A stretch of 64,000 nt of DNA from JANXLS01 sp035308565 (lineage in GTDB: Bacteria > Planctomycetota > SZUA-567 > H5-PLA8): contig DATGGK010000184.1 of NCBI GenBank assembly GCA_035308565.1, positions 1 through 64,000 of the forward strand. The letters run 5' to 3'. The notes beneath the pieces were generated by a model, which was not told the DNA's origin, made no database searches, and worked only from the letters and a program-made list of their open reading frames with translations. Every line of letters starts with the position of its first letter. Positions within the stretch are counted from its first letter, which is position 1. The position numbers and the translations under genes are program-made. Of the stretch, positions 1-8,279 are shown one piece after another.

Positions 1-505
1 CGGGATTGTGTTTGTAGCCGTCGAAGAAATGCTCGGCGTCGTAGAGCATCTCTTTGCAAAGGCCGCTGAGGTACTTCACGCTGCTTTCGATCATCGCCAG
101 ATTCTCATCCAGCGAGACGCGCAGCGCGTCGGTGACGTGAAAATCCCAGCTCTTGCCGAAGATGATCAGCACGGGCGCGCGGCTGGCGACCAGCGCCTGC
201 AAATTCGGATCGTCGCTTGGCGCGTTCTTGGCGTGCCGCGTCGAACCGAACGCGGTGATGCGCGCGTGCGTCCACGTCTCGAATTGCGCCGCATCGAAAA
301 ACGCCTGGTCTTTCGGGTTGCTCCCCGGCCATCCGGCTTCGATGTAATCGACGCCCAGCGCATCGAGTTCGTGCGCGATGTCGAGCTTATCGGCGAGCGA
401 ATAAGCGATGTGTTCGCTCTGCGTCCCGTCGCGCAAGGTCGTATCGAAAATTTCGATGCGCGCGCGCGGCGCAGCGACGCCGGGAGCCTTCGAGGAATGA
501 GGCAT
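1..505 (-). CDS. cimA: Citramalate synthase, N-terminal part (runs off the window edge)
   Basis: Probable (R)-citramalate synthase of the 2-isopropylmalate/homocitrate synthase family. It condenses pyruvate with acetyl-CoA in the threonine-independent isoleucine route. Only about 168 N-terminal codons are inside the window. The reverse strand reads an IFDTTLRDGTQ motif near residue 19, which holds the metal- and substrate-binding Asp and Arg, then DYIEAGWPGSNPKD, FGSTR, IFGKSWDFHVTDALR and YDAEHFFDG. These are typical of the CimA branch (TIGR00977-like) rather than LeuA. The ATG at 505 has AAGGA about nine bases upstream. The opposite-strand open frame is a shadow. The CimA-versus-LeuA call is confident on these motifs, but the C-terminal regulatory domain cannot be seen. 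Confidence 0.88.
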   Translation of the reverse strand, partial: MPHSSKAPGVAAPRARIEIFDTTLRDGTQSEHIAYSLADKLDIAHELDALGVDYIEAGWPGSNPKDQAFFDAAQFETWTHARITAFGSTRHAKNAPSDDPNLQALVASRAPVLIIFGKSWDFHVTDALRVSLDENLAMIESSVKYLSGLCKEMLYDAEHFFDGYKHNP

Positions 506-621
506 GTCAGACAATCCTTTCATACAAGGCCACAGTGCCGCTCAATTATATCGGATAGAGCAGGCGTGGCCGCGTTTAAATTCGACGGATAGACGGGGAG
601 AATAAAAGGCGGATTAAATCA

Positions 622-650
622 CGCCCCTGCCGAGGAAGATCGGCAGGGCG
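622..650 (-). terminator. Hairpin in the cimA/Uma2 spacer, possible terminator
   Basis: A nine-base-pair inverted repeat (625-633 with 640-648, six-base loop) lies about 100 bases past the stop of the reverse-strand Uma2 gene and upstream of cimA. There is no clean T-tract on either side, so it is a weak terminator candidate or a small dispersed palindrome. Confidence 0.3.
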
Positions 651-751
651 GGGAGGCCTTTCTGAGTGTTGCGAGCGAGAGACATCTTACGGTGCCTTTC
701 TTCAAATGTGCGCAATACATTAATGCAAAGCGGGCGGTAATCAAGATGAAA

Positions 752-1402
752 CTACTTGTTCTTGAGGCGCTTCAATTCGTCTTTCAAGCGAGCGACTTCG
801 GCATGAGTATCGTCGAGTTCTTCTTCCACGCGCAAAAGGCGCTTTCCCGAATTCGGGTCGCTCAGACGCAGCAGTCCGTTTTGATCGAGGAAAACGGTCA
901 GGTCCAATGCCTCGCTGTGTAAATATCCCGACTTGTCGCGCTCAATCGGCACGTAACGGCCGTGTTCCAAGCGAAATCCTCGCAACCACGGCCGCAAGTA
1001 TTCGCCGCGCGGATCATAAAGAAAGTATTCTTTAACTCCGATGCTCTCGCATTTGTTCTTCTTGTCGAACAAGTCTTCATCTTTGGTGCTGCGTGAGGTG
1101 ACTTCAAAGACTGCCGAGGGCACATGGCCGTCCTCTTCCCATACTTTGTAACAGTCGCGCATCTTCTTAGAAACCCCATGCACGACATACGTGTCGGGAG
1201 AGAAGCAGGCCTTTGGGTCGCCTTTCTTATAGTAAATAAAGTTGTTGCCGCAGACATAAACATCGTCGCGTTTGGCGAAATGTCGTTTCAATGTCTGCAC
1301 CAGCGCCATGATTTCGTTGAATTGGAATTCGGTTTCGGCCACGGGTTTTCCATCCGAGACGGGATAAACAACACGTTCTTGCGAGGTTAAAGTGGCAATC
1401 AT
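752..1402 (-). CDS. Uma2-family (DUF820) putative restriction-like endonuclease
   Basis: 216 residues of the Uma2/DUF820 family, which has a PD-(D/E)XK-like fold and unknown cellular role. Visible family features are a central SPDTYVVHGV stretch (catalytic Asp), PSAVFEVTS (the E-V-S/T-S motif), the Lys in KKNKCESIGVKEYFLYDP, and a C-terminal charged coiled-coil tail rich in E, L and K. The ATG at 1402 is preferred over the longer frame because CAGGAG sits six to seven bases upstream and the family N-terminus starts about here. It is a single-gene unit between the giant cytochrome protein and cimA. Compare the broken Uma2 gene near 42.1-42.6 kb. Confidence 0.75.
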   Translation of the reverse strand: MIATLTSQERVVYPVSDGKPVAETEFQFNEIMALVQTLKRHFAKRDDVYVCGNNFIYYKKGDPKACFSPDTYVVHGVSKKMRDCYKVWEEDGHVPSAVFEVTSRSTKDEDLFDKKNKCESIGVKEYFLYDPRGEYLRPWLRGFRLEHGRYVPIERDKSGYLHSEALDLTVFLDQNGLLRLSDPNSGKRLLRVEEELDDTHAEVARLKDELKRLKNK

Positions 1403-1471
1403 AACGTGCTCCTGCCGGCGTGAAGGCCATTGTACATCGCGCGCGAGGGCGGGGCAAGGTTCATCGAGCAT

Positions 1472-4400
1472 TCAATCCACAAACACAAACTCATTCGACA
1501 GCAACAGCACCTGCGCGTACTTCTCCCACGGCGCCAGCGGCGCGGCGGGTTTGCTGGGCGTGCCGCTGAAACCGTTGGCGGAGGACCATTCGATCGCGCC
1601 GTGTTCGTCGGAGAACGACGCGCCGTAATCGAGAATCTTGATCGTCACCGTCCACTCGAAGCTGTCGGTGTTTTCGTTTTCGCGGCAATCGACGACGAAA
1701 TCGAGCGTGTCGCCTTTCTTCAATTTGATGCCATCGGACTTCGTATCGGTCGCCGCGCCGAAGACTGTCCAGATTCCCTTTTCGCCTTCCGCCGAACTGA
1801 CGATGCGGGCGCGCACGCCGTCGCCGACTTTGCCCGGATGATTGAGCCGCCCGCACACCGCGAACGTGCCGTCGCGCGGCGCGGTCCAGCGGCGAATCGC
1901 CGCATGCTTCGCGTCGCCGGGATGGCCGCCCTCTTTGGTCAGCAGCACCCAACCGATTTTCGGATCGGGCAGCGCTCCGCCGCCCTGCCAGGCGTTGCCG
2001 GTGAAATGCGGCAGCGGTGTAAACGCGCCAGTGCGCTTTTTGGCTTCGTCGAAATAACCGTAGCCGAATTGCCACGGCGAATTCGCGACCGGCGGCGCAT
2101 CCTTTTCGGATTGCGCCAGCGCGATGTACTTTTGGCCAAGCTTGATTTCATCGGCGCTCGCCGCGCGGCCAAAGACGACGCGATACAGCTTTTGAATCTT
2201 TGCGCCACTGTCGTTTTCGCCGGCGATTTCCTTGCGCGCCGCCAATTGTTTGGCCTGATCGAGCACAAACGGGCTGTTCATCATGTACAGCGCTTGTTGC
2301 GGCACGGTGGTGTTGAAGCGCTGCGGGCTGTGCGTGTCGGGGCTGGCGAAATCGAACGCGCGGAACATGCCCGGCAGATTCTGGCGGTCGATGTAGCCGT
2401 AGATCGAACGGCGCTTCGGGAACGGCTGAGCGGTGAGTTCGACGGCGCGCCCGCCCATCGCCGCGTCCAACTGGCCGGACGTGGCCAGCAGCGAATCGCG
2501 CATCGCTTCAAAATCGAGGCGCTGCCGGTTGAAGCGCCAGTAGAGCGCGTTCTCCGAATCGAGCTTGCGCGCGTCGGCGTTGTCGTCGCTGCTCTGCTGA
2601 TAGGTCTTCGAAAGCATAATTTCGCGGTGCAGCTTTTTGAGCGACCAGCCGTTCTCGACGAATTTCACCGCGAGGTAATCGAGCAATTCCTGATTCGCCG
2701 GCGGATCGCTGCGCACGCCAAAATCGCTCGGCGTTCGCACGATCGCCGTGCCAAAATGATGCATCCACACGCGGTTGACCATCACGCGAGCGGTGAGCGG
2801 GTTGTCGGCGCTGGCGATGGACTGCGCGAGTTCAAGCCGTCCGCTGCCATTTTTAAATGGCGTGCAATTCGGCCCGCTTAGCAATCCAATGAATTCGCGC
2901 GGCGCTTTTTCGCCCGGACGACCAGGATCGCCGCGCAGAAACACGTGCTGATCGACCGGCGCGGAATTGTCGTTGAGCACCATCGCGCGCGGCGGCGCGC
3001 CCGGATGAGTGACGGCCAGCGCGTCGATCTTCTTGCGCACGTCACGTTCCTTGTTGCCGTCCGCGCGATTCATTAATTGAGCCAGATCCGAAAAGCTGGG
3101 CAACGCCGGCGCGCCCGCCGCGAACGTCACGAGCCGCAGCTTCTCCGCGTCGGCGTCCTTCTGCGCGTCCGGTTTCGCATTCGCGGCGAGGAGCGCCCCA
3201 TATTTGTCCGCAACCTCGTGCAGATTCTTCGCCGCAAATCCCTCGAACATTTTCGCGACAAGCGGATTGAGCTTTTTGTCCGCATTGGCGGCGAATGTCT
3301 TGATAAGTTCCGGCGCCTTCGCCGCGAAATCCGCCTCTTTCAGCGCGGCCAGCGCAACCCACGGCCCCCAGATCGCGTCGCCGGCTTTCGCGTTCGTTTT
3401 GAGATACGCCTTCCAGCGGTTGTACATGAAAATATTCAGCTCGCCGCGCTTGCCGACTTTGTCGCCCGGATTGTCGCCAAGCTCGTGAATCGTCGCGAGA
3501 TAATCAGCAATGGATTTCGCGCCGCGCAAAGCCGCGAGCTTCTCGTCGAAGATTTTGTGCCGCACTGATTCAAGTTCCGCTTCCTTCGCTTTCACTTCCT
3601 TCTCGTACTGCTGCGTTGTCGGGGTGACTTCCGCGTTTCCGAGCAGCGGCAGCTCTTTCGGCTCGTTCGATGATGCGAAGACGCCGTACAAACCGTAATA
3701 ATCCTTCTGCGTGATCGCGTCGAATTTGTGATCGTGGCAGCGCGCGCAGCCGATCGTCAGCGCCTGCGTGCCGCGCATCAGCACGTCGAGGCGGTCGTCG
3801 ATGATGTCGGCTTGATTATTGAGGAAGCGCCGCCCCAGCAGCAAAAATCCCATCGCCGCCAGATCGCGATTGTCTTTCGACGGCGGCAATTTGTCCGCCG
3901 CGATTTGCCTGATCAGGAACTGATCGTACGGCACATCCTCGTTGATCGCGCGAATCACCCAATCGCGATAGACATACGAATAGGGGTAGCGGCGCTCTTC
4001 TTCGAAGACGTAGCCCTTCGTGTCCGCGTAGCGCGCGACATCGAGCCAATAGCGCGCCCAGCGTTCGCCGTAACGCGGCGACGCCAGCAGGCGGTCGATT
4101 ACTTTCGCGAACGCATCGGGCGACGTGTCCGCTTGGAACGCATCAATTTCCTCAGGCGTCGGCGGCAGGCCGATGAGATCGAATGTGGCGCGGCGAATCA
4201 GCGTGAGTTTATCGGCCTGCGGCGACGCGGGGATGCCTTTCGCTTCCAGCTTCGCGCGAACGAGCTTGTCGATGTTCGATAAATTCGGCTCATCCTTTTT
4301 CAAAACAGGAATCGCCGGCAGCGTTGGTTTTTTGAACGACCAGAATTGTTTCGCCTTCGCCGGATCGGGCGCAAGCGACGTCGTTTCCGTGCGCGGGTCG

Positions 4401-4771
4401 GGCGCGCCGATGCGAATCCAATGTTCGATGTCCGCGATCTGCGCGTCGCTGAGCGGCTCATCCGGCGGCATCTGCAGCTTCTCGTCTTTGTAGCGAACAG
4501 CTTTGACGATCAGGCTCTTCTCCAGATCGCCCGGCACCACCGCCGGACCATGCTCGCCTCCTTTAAGGGAGGCCGCGCGCGAATCCAGCAGCAGCGCGCC
4601 TTTGACCTTTTCGGACTTGGCGCTGTGGCATTTGTAGCAGTTGTCCGCCAGCACCGGGCGGATTTTCTTCTCGAAGAATTCAAGCTCTTCGCGCGAGGGT
4701 TCGGCGGCCGAGCCGATGCAAACGCTCAGCGCAATAGAGGCAATTATCGAGAGTCTGAATTTCGCCGGCAT
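1472..4771 (-). CDS. Planctomycete-type cytochrome c / DUF1549 / DUF1553 exported protein
   Basis: 1099 residues with an N-terminal signal peptide (hydrophobic stretch in residues 6-20). A planctomycete cytochrome c domain follows with the haem-binding motif CYKCH near residue 45, and a distal MPP axial-ligand region in LQMPPDEPLSDAQI. A DUF1549 (PSCyt2) module comes next, with FDLIGLPPTPEEI, YGERWARYWLDVARYADTKG and IGCARCHDHKFDAI. A DUF1553 (PSD1) module follows, with NPLTARVMVNRVWMHHFG and FASPDTHSPQRFNTTVPQQ. The last 250 residues look like a carbohydrate-binding or beta-sandwich tail. In the family these proteins are periplasmic, of unknown biochemistry, and usually paired with a DUF1501 protein, which is absent here. 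The start at 4771 gives a clean signal peptide but lacks an obvious Shine-Dalgarno sequence. This gene is the main taxonomic pointer to the PVC group. Confidence 0.9.
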   Translation of the reverse strand: MPAKFRLSIIASIALSVCIGSAAEPSREELEFFEKKIRPVLADNCYKCHSAKSEKVKGALLLDSRAASLKGGEHGPAVVPGDLEKSLIVKAVRYKDEKLQMPPDEPLSDAQIADIEHWIRIGAPDPRTETTSLAPDPAKAKQFWSFKKPTLPAIPVLKKDEPNLSNIDKLVRAKLEAKGIPASPQADKLTLIRRATFDLIGLPPTPEEIDAFQADTSPDAFAKVIDRLLASPRYGERWARYWLDVARYADTKGYVFEEERRYPYSYVYRDWVIRAINEDVPYDQFLIRQIAADKLPPSKDNRDLAAMGFLLLGRRFLNNQADIIDDRLDVLMRGTQALTIGCARCHDHKFDAITQKDYYGLYGVFASSNEPKELPLLGNAEVTPTTQQYEKEVKAKEAELESVRHKIFDEKLAALRGAKSIADYLATIHELGDNPGDKVGKRGELNIFMYNRWKAYLKTNAKAGDAIWGPWVALAALKEADFAAKAPELIKTFAANADKKLNPLVAKMFEGFAAKNLHEVADKYGALLAANAKPDAQKDADAEKLRLVTFAAGAPALPSFSDLAQLMNRADGNKERDVRKKIDALAVTHPGAPPRAMVLNDNSAPVDQHVFLRGDPGRPGEKAPREFIGLLSGPNCTPFKNGSGRLELAQSIASADNPLTARVMVNRVWMHHFGTAIVRTPSDFGVRSDPPANQELLDYLAVKFVENGWSLKKLHREIMLSKTYQQSSDDNADARKLDSENALYWRFNRQRLDFEAMRDSLLATSGQLDAAMGGRAVELTAQPFPKRRSIYGYIDRQNLPGMFRAFDFASPDTHSPQRFNTTVPQQALYMMNSPFVLDQAKQLAARKEIAGENDSGAKIQKLYRVVFGRAASADEIKLGQKYIALAQSEKDAPPVANSPWQFGYGYFDEAKKRTGAFTPLPHFTGNAWQGGGALPDPKIGWVLLTKEGGHPGDAKHAAIRRWTAPRDGTFAVCGRLNHPGKVGDGVRARIVSSAEGEKGIWTVFGAATDTKSDGIKLKKGDTLDFVVDCRENENTDSFEWTVTIKILDYGASFSDEHGAIEWSSANGFSGTPSKPAAPLAPWEKYAQVLLLSNEFVFVD

Positions 4772-4878
4772 TGTTCGCAAACGAGCCCGATTTGGGATGC
4801 AGAAACGCACGAGTATAATACACCTGTGCGAGGGGAACCGGCGCTCGCTTCCGTTTAGAAATTCGACGCAAAACGAAA

Positions 4879-4910
4879 AAGGCGCGGAGAACTTTCTCGT
4901 TCCGCGCCTT
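4879..4910 (-). terminator. Rho-independent terminator of the small secreted-protein gene
   Basis: A ten-base-pair inverted repeat (4879-4888 with 4901-4910). On the reverse strand it is followed by a T-rich run (CCTTTTTCGTTTT). It lies about 30 bases past the stop at 4939, inside the 5' leader of the next gene. Confidence 0.7.
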
Positions 4911-4938
4911 CTTCCGTACTTCAATTTCAGTTCACAAT

Positions 4939-5343
4939 TTACTTAGGCGCCTGCACGTCCTTGTTCGCGGTTTCGATCGGCGCATCGACTTTGGGCGTCT
5001 CGGTCACGACCTTGGGCGTTTCCGTCACGACCGGCTGCTGAACCACATCCGTCTTCACAACCGGCGCGACCACCGTTTCCTTCACGACGGGCGCAACCAC
5101 GGTCTCCTTGACGATGGGCGCGACGACCACTTCCTTCTTCGGCTCTTCGACGATCACCACGACGCGTCGCGGGTAGCAATAGCCGTTTTCGCAGTTGTAA
5201 TTGTCATGGCCATAGGAAGGGCGGTAGTGATTGTAACCGTAATCGTAACCGCCGTCGCACGCGCGGCTGGACAGTGCGGCGAGGCTCAGGATCAGGGCCA
5301 GGGAGAGGAACAACGGGCGGGCGATCGTCTGGAACTTCTGCAT
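4939..5343 (-). CDS. Small secreted Val/Pro-rich repeat protein
   Basis: 134 residues, not recognised as a named family. A signal peptide (hydrophobic LFLSLALILSLAALSS) is followed by a Tyr/Asn-rich segment with a CENGYC motif. The rest is low-complexity, built on near-tandem KETVVAPVV units (three copies) and two copies of TETPKVV, rich in Val, Pro, Thr and Lys. It is probably an exported, extended cell-envelope protein. The ATG at 5343 has AAGGAAAG seven bases upstream. It has its own terminator and seems monocistronic. Confidence 0.6.
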   Translation of the reverse strand: MQKFQTIARPLFLSLALILSLAALSSRACDGGYDYGYNHYRPSYGHDNYNCENGYCYPRRVVVIVEEPKKEVVVAPIVKETVVAPVVKETVVAPVVKTDVVQQPVVTETPKVVTETPKVDAPIETANKDVQAPK

Positions 5344-5646
5344 GATTGTCTTTCCTTTGATAAGGAGGTTTAATCTGATCACCGGCGCTCCATTGGCCGG
5401 TTCTGTTAAATCAACGATTCGGGCGGAAGCGGATGACGGGCGATTCCGGTTTTTGAAAGAAAATTTTCATCGCGAAGAACGGTGGGCTGGATTGAGCGGT
5501 TTCACAGGTCTTTTGGGACCTGAAGGCCCTATAGGAGCGTGGCAAAACATCCGTATTTCCATCCAGGCGTTTTCGCCGTGATTTATGGTTGCCCCCGGCG
5601 CGGGCCGCATAATGCGGAACTGGAATAGCGTGCCCCCGCATCGTGC
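5344..5646. other. Intergenic spacer without a gene
   Basis: About 300 bases with no credible open frame. It holds the leader of the small secreted gene on the reverse strand. Near 5525-5540 there is one TATAGG-containing unit resembling the 9-bp repeat family found at 35.0, 50.16 and 53.85 kb. Confidence 0.4.
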
Positions 5647-7428
5647 CTACTTGTGCTCTTGCAAAAACGCCTGCGGATTGAGCCATCCGTGATGGCCATA
5701 TTTGAATTGCACCGCGCTCAGGTAGCCGCAGACCCAATCGCCCGCGTTGTAGGCGCCTTCGTGAATTCCGAAATGCAAGTGCGCGCCGTAGCCGCCGTTC
5801 TCAATCGTGTTCGCGCGTCCGATTGAGGCAATCTTCTGGCCGGCTTCGACGCGCTCGCCTTCCTTCACGTAAATGAAGGGCGAAACGTGGCCGTACAGCG
5901 AACAGACTTTTGCACCCTTCGGCAGCGTGTGTTCGATTACGAGGATGTGTCCCCACGACGGCACATACGACATCTGGCGCACTATGCCGCTACCGGTGGC
6001 GACGATGGCGCACAGATCGCGATGCCAGCCGCAGTCGTCGCCGATGTGCACGGAGTCCGCGAACAGCCCGCCGGCGGCGGGAATTTGAAAGCCGAAACTC
6101 TTGCGCTTCGCATCGAAATAGCCGTCGATCGGCGGAATAAAATGCGCCGCTTCCGAGGGGGGCGCGGCGTTGTTGTCGTGCGCATCGAGGTCCCCGCACG
6201 GCGCCCGCTTCAACAGCCGCTCTACTGAATTGCGCGCGCAAATCAACTCGTTCCATTCGGGCTTCTTGCCCGAATACCAATGCTGTGGTTCGCATTGCAC
6301 TGCCGCGCGCAGAACCTCCTGTGCTTTCGATATGTCTTTTGTGCCGGGCGCGTTCTTCAGCACGTCTACGCACAGGCGAAGTTTTGCGATCGGCGTGTCT
6401 TTGTCGTTCAATGAACTCCATCGCGCGCTCAACGTGTTTTGCATTGCGGCGTGTTCGGCAGCGCGAGATTTGGTGACTTTCAAAGCCGCTTCGAATGCGG
6501 CTTTTACATAGAGAATCTGCTCGGCTGTTACCGCATTTTCCAGAAGCGGCACAGCGTCCGTGCCGCCGGTTCGCGCAAAATATTCAGCGGCAAGCTGGCG
6601 CAGGTCGGCGTCGGAATTCCGCAGCAGAGCGCTCATCGCGTTGCGGGTTTTTTCGTCCGCGGCGCTCGCCGCAATCAACCCCAGCGCCGCGTTGCGCTGC
6701 TCGTCAACTTTCGCCGACGCCAGCAATTCAAGCATCCCTGGCACCAGCTCCAGCGAAAAATAATGCGACAAATACGGCGCCACCGCGCTGCGCCCTTCCG
6801 CCGCCACCATCAGCCGCTTCACGCGTTTGAGCGATGGATCGGGCGCGGCGGCTTCCACCGCGCGAAACACCAGTGCCGCTTTCGAAATGTCCGGATCGTC
6901 GGCGAGGTCCTTCATCAGCGCGCCCAATTGCGCCGCTTGAACGTTGCGTTCCAGCGTGTTGAACGCCGCAGTTGAAACCTGCGCGTCGCTGCCGCGAAAC
7001 GCTTTCATCACCGGATTGAGAGCCGCCGGCGACCACGCGAAACACAATCCGTACAGCGCGCTCAAGCGTTCGTTCAGCGGCTTCGCGGCAAGGTGCTTCA
7101 GCAGCGCGGGCACGGCGCTCGCACGAAATACTTTGAAGCGCCCCGCGTGGGCCTCCATATTTTGGCCGAGCACCATCTCGGTGATCATTGCGTCCACCGC
7201 CTGCTCAACCTGCTCCGGCGTGCGCGTGCCCTGCACCTGATCTTTGGAAAATTCAATCGCGCCACCCTCGGCAAGGCGCCCGATGCATTGCTCGCCTTCC
7301 AGCGACGAAAGACACAGGCGACCGTCCTTGAGAAAAACCCACTTCTCCGCGCTCAGCGCTGCGGACGCGAGGACGATCAAACAGACGCATAAGAGGGTTC
7401 GCGCATTCATCATCAAGCGTGCCTGCAT
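5647..7428 (-). CDS. HEAT-repeat protein with C-terminal M23 (LytM) peptidase domain
   Basis: 593 residues with a signal peptide at the N-terminus (LLCVCLIVLASAALSA). The middle (about 100-330) is helical Ala/Leu-rich HEAT-like repeats. The C-terminus (about 430-590) is a zinc metallopeptidase M23 domain: VHIGDDCGW supplies the first His and Asp, and HLHFG the distal His-x-His. M23 enzymes cleave peptidoglycan cross-bridges. The zinc ligands look complete, so it may be active. Three starts are possible (7428, 7413, 7410). AGG at eight bases favours 7413, but the protein is the same after signal cleavage. It stands alone, with no amidase or divisome gene nearby. Confidence 0.78.
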   Translation of the reverse strand: MQARLMMNARTLLCVCLIVLASAALSAEKWVFLKDGRLCLSSLEGEQCIGRLAEGGAIEFSKDQVQGTRTPEQVEQAVDAMITEMVLGQNMEAHAGRFKVFRASAVPALLKHLAAKPLNERLSALYGLCFAWSPAALNPVMKAFRGSDAQVSTAAFNTLERNVQAAQLGALMKDLADDPDISKAALVFRAVEAAAPDPSLKRVKRLMVAAEGRSAVAPYLSHYFSLELVPGMLELLASAKVDEQRNAALGLIAASAADEKTRNAMSALLRNSDADLRQLAAEYFARTGGTDAVPLLENAVTAEQILYVKAAFEAALKVTKSRAAEHAAMQNTLSARWSSLNDKDTPIAKLRLCVDVLKNAPGTKDISKAQEVLRAAVQCEPQHWYSGKKPEWNELICARNSVERLLKRAPCGDLDAHDNNAAPPSEAAHFIPPIDGYFDAKRKSFGFQIPAAGGLFADSVHIGDDCGWHRDLCAIVATGSGIVRQMSYVPSWGHILVIEHTLPKGAKVCSLYGHVSPFIYVKEGERVEAGQKIASIGRANTIENGGYGAHLHFGIHEGAYNAGDWVCGYLSAVQFKYGHHGWLNPQAFLQEHK

Positions 7429-7520
7429 AGAGGGTTTGCCAGTCTGATAATATCAACGAGAATGAGCGCGATTTCTCTGCGCAAAAATAGAGATATTTTT
7501 GAGTGGACACGCGAAAGCAA

Positions 7521-7928
7521 TTACCCGATCAGCGTCAATCCCGGAACGTGCGCGAAATCTCTTTTGTTGTGAGTAACCAGCGGCAGGTTTTAATACAGAG
7601 CGGTCGCCGCGATCCATGCATCGGCGCATCCGATGCGCCGCCCTTTCCTTTCCACCGCAGTCCGTACTTCCGCCCAGCGGCGAGCGATTGCGCGGCTTGA
7701 GTCGAGCACGATGAAGTCTTCAATGTAATTCTTGAAATCCGCGAGTTTGCGTTCTCCCCAATTCGCCTGAATTGACCACACTTCAAGCTCCGCAACGCTC
7801 ATAAACGACAGGCAAAGCGTGCATTTATCGAGTATCTCTCGATGCGGTTCGGCGCGCGTGTCACCCTTGAAATCGAACGAGGCAATGTCCGTATCGACAA
7901 GCACCCAGTCACTTTCGCTTGGTGTCAT
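7521..7928 (-). pseudogene. VapC-like PIN-domain toxin interrupted by an in-frame TAA
   Basis: The reverse strand encodes a complete PIN-domain RNase of VapC type: VLVDTDIASF (first Asp), SVAELEVWS (Glu) and CADAWIAATALY (Asp). After TALY comes a TAA at 7592-7590. The same frame then continues with NLPLVTHNKRDF and VPGLTLIG before a second TAA at 7521. The downstream piece is the expected PIN C-terminus with the last acidic motif. The gene is therefore a full-length toxin broken by one nonsense codon, or a truncated product of about 112 residues. The start at 7928 overlaps the antitoxin-like gene by 20 bases, the usual vapBC arrangement. Confidence 0.8.
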
Positions 7929-8166
7929 CTTCTTTATCTCGTTGACGAAGGGCGCGAACGAACTCCTCGAAGCCGTCCCAAGTCCCAGGTTCACTCAACG
8001 ACGGATACTGCTTGCGAAAGGCATTTTTCGTATAGGGCTTCACACGTTGCTTCCGCGCGAGCCGGCGCAATTCTGCCCGTGATTCTACCAGTGAAAGCGC
8101 TCCGTTGTTCGGCACACTCGTTGCGCGCGCCGCCTTCTTTTTTGTCATCGACTTAGTTACTGCCAT
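7909..8166 (-). CDS. Antitoxin-like partner of the PIN toxin (VapB position)
   Basis: 85 residues, strongly basic at the N-terminus (KSMTKKKAARAT). It holds an acidic/aromatic C-terminal stretch (EPGTWDGFEEFVRALRQRDKEDD) that could wrap a toxin. It has no clear named DNA-binding domain. The call rests on position: it lies just upstream of, and overlaps by 20 bases, the PIN-domain gene on the same strand. A strong AAGGAGG precedes the ATG at 8166. With the toxin broken, it may be a relic or act only as an autoregulator. Confidence 0.55.
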   Translation of the reverse strand: MAVTKSMTKKKAARATSVPNNGALSLVESRAELRRLARKQRVKPYTKNAFRKQYPSLSEPGTWDGFEEFVRALRQRDKEDDTKRK

Positions 8167-8279
8167 CGTCTCAGCCTCCTTGCGCGTTTCATTTTCCTAG
8201 CGTGCTCAGCGCAATTCAATAAACATATTCGTGAAAATTCATGCAATTCGTTGTTTAAATCTTTCGTTAAGCCGCGGGC

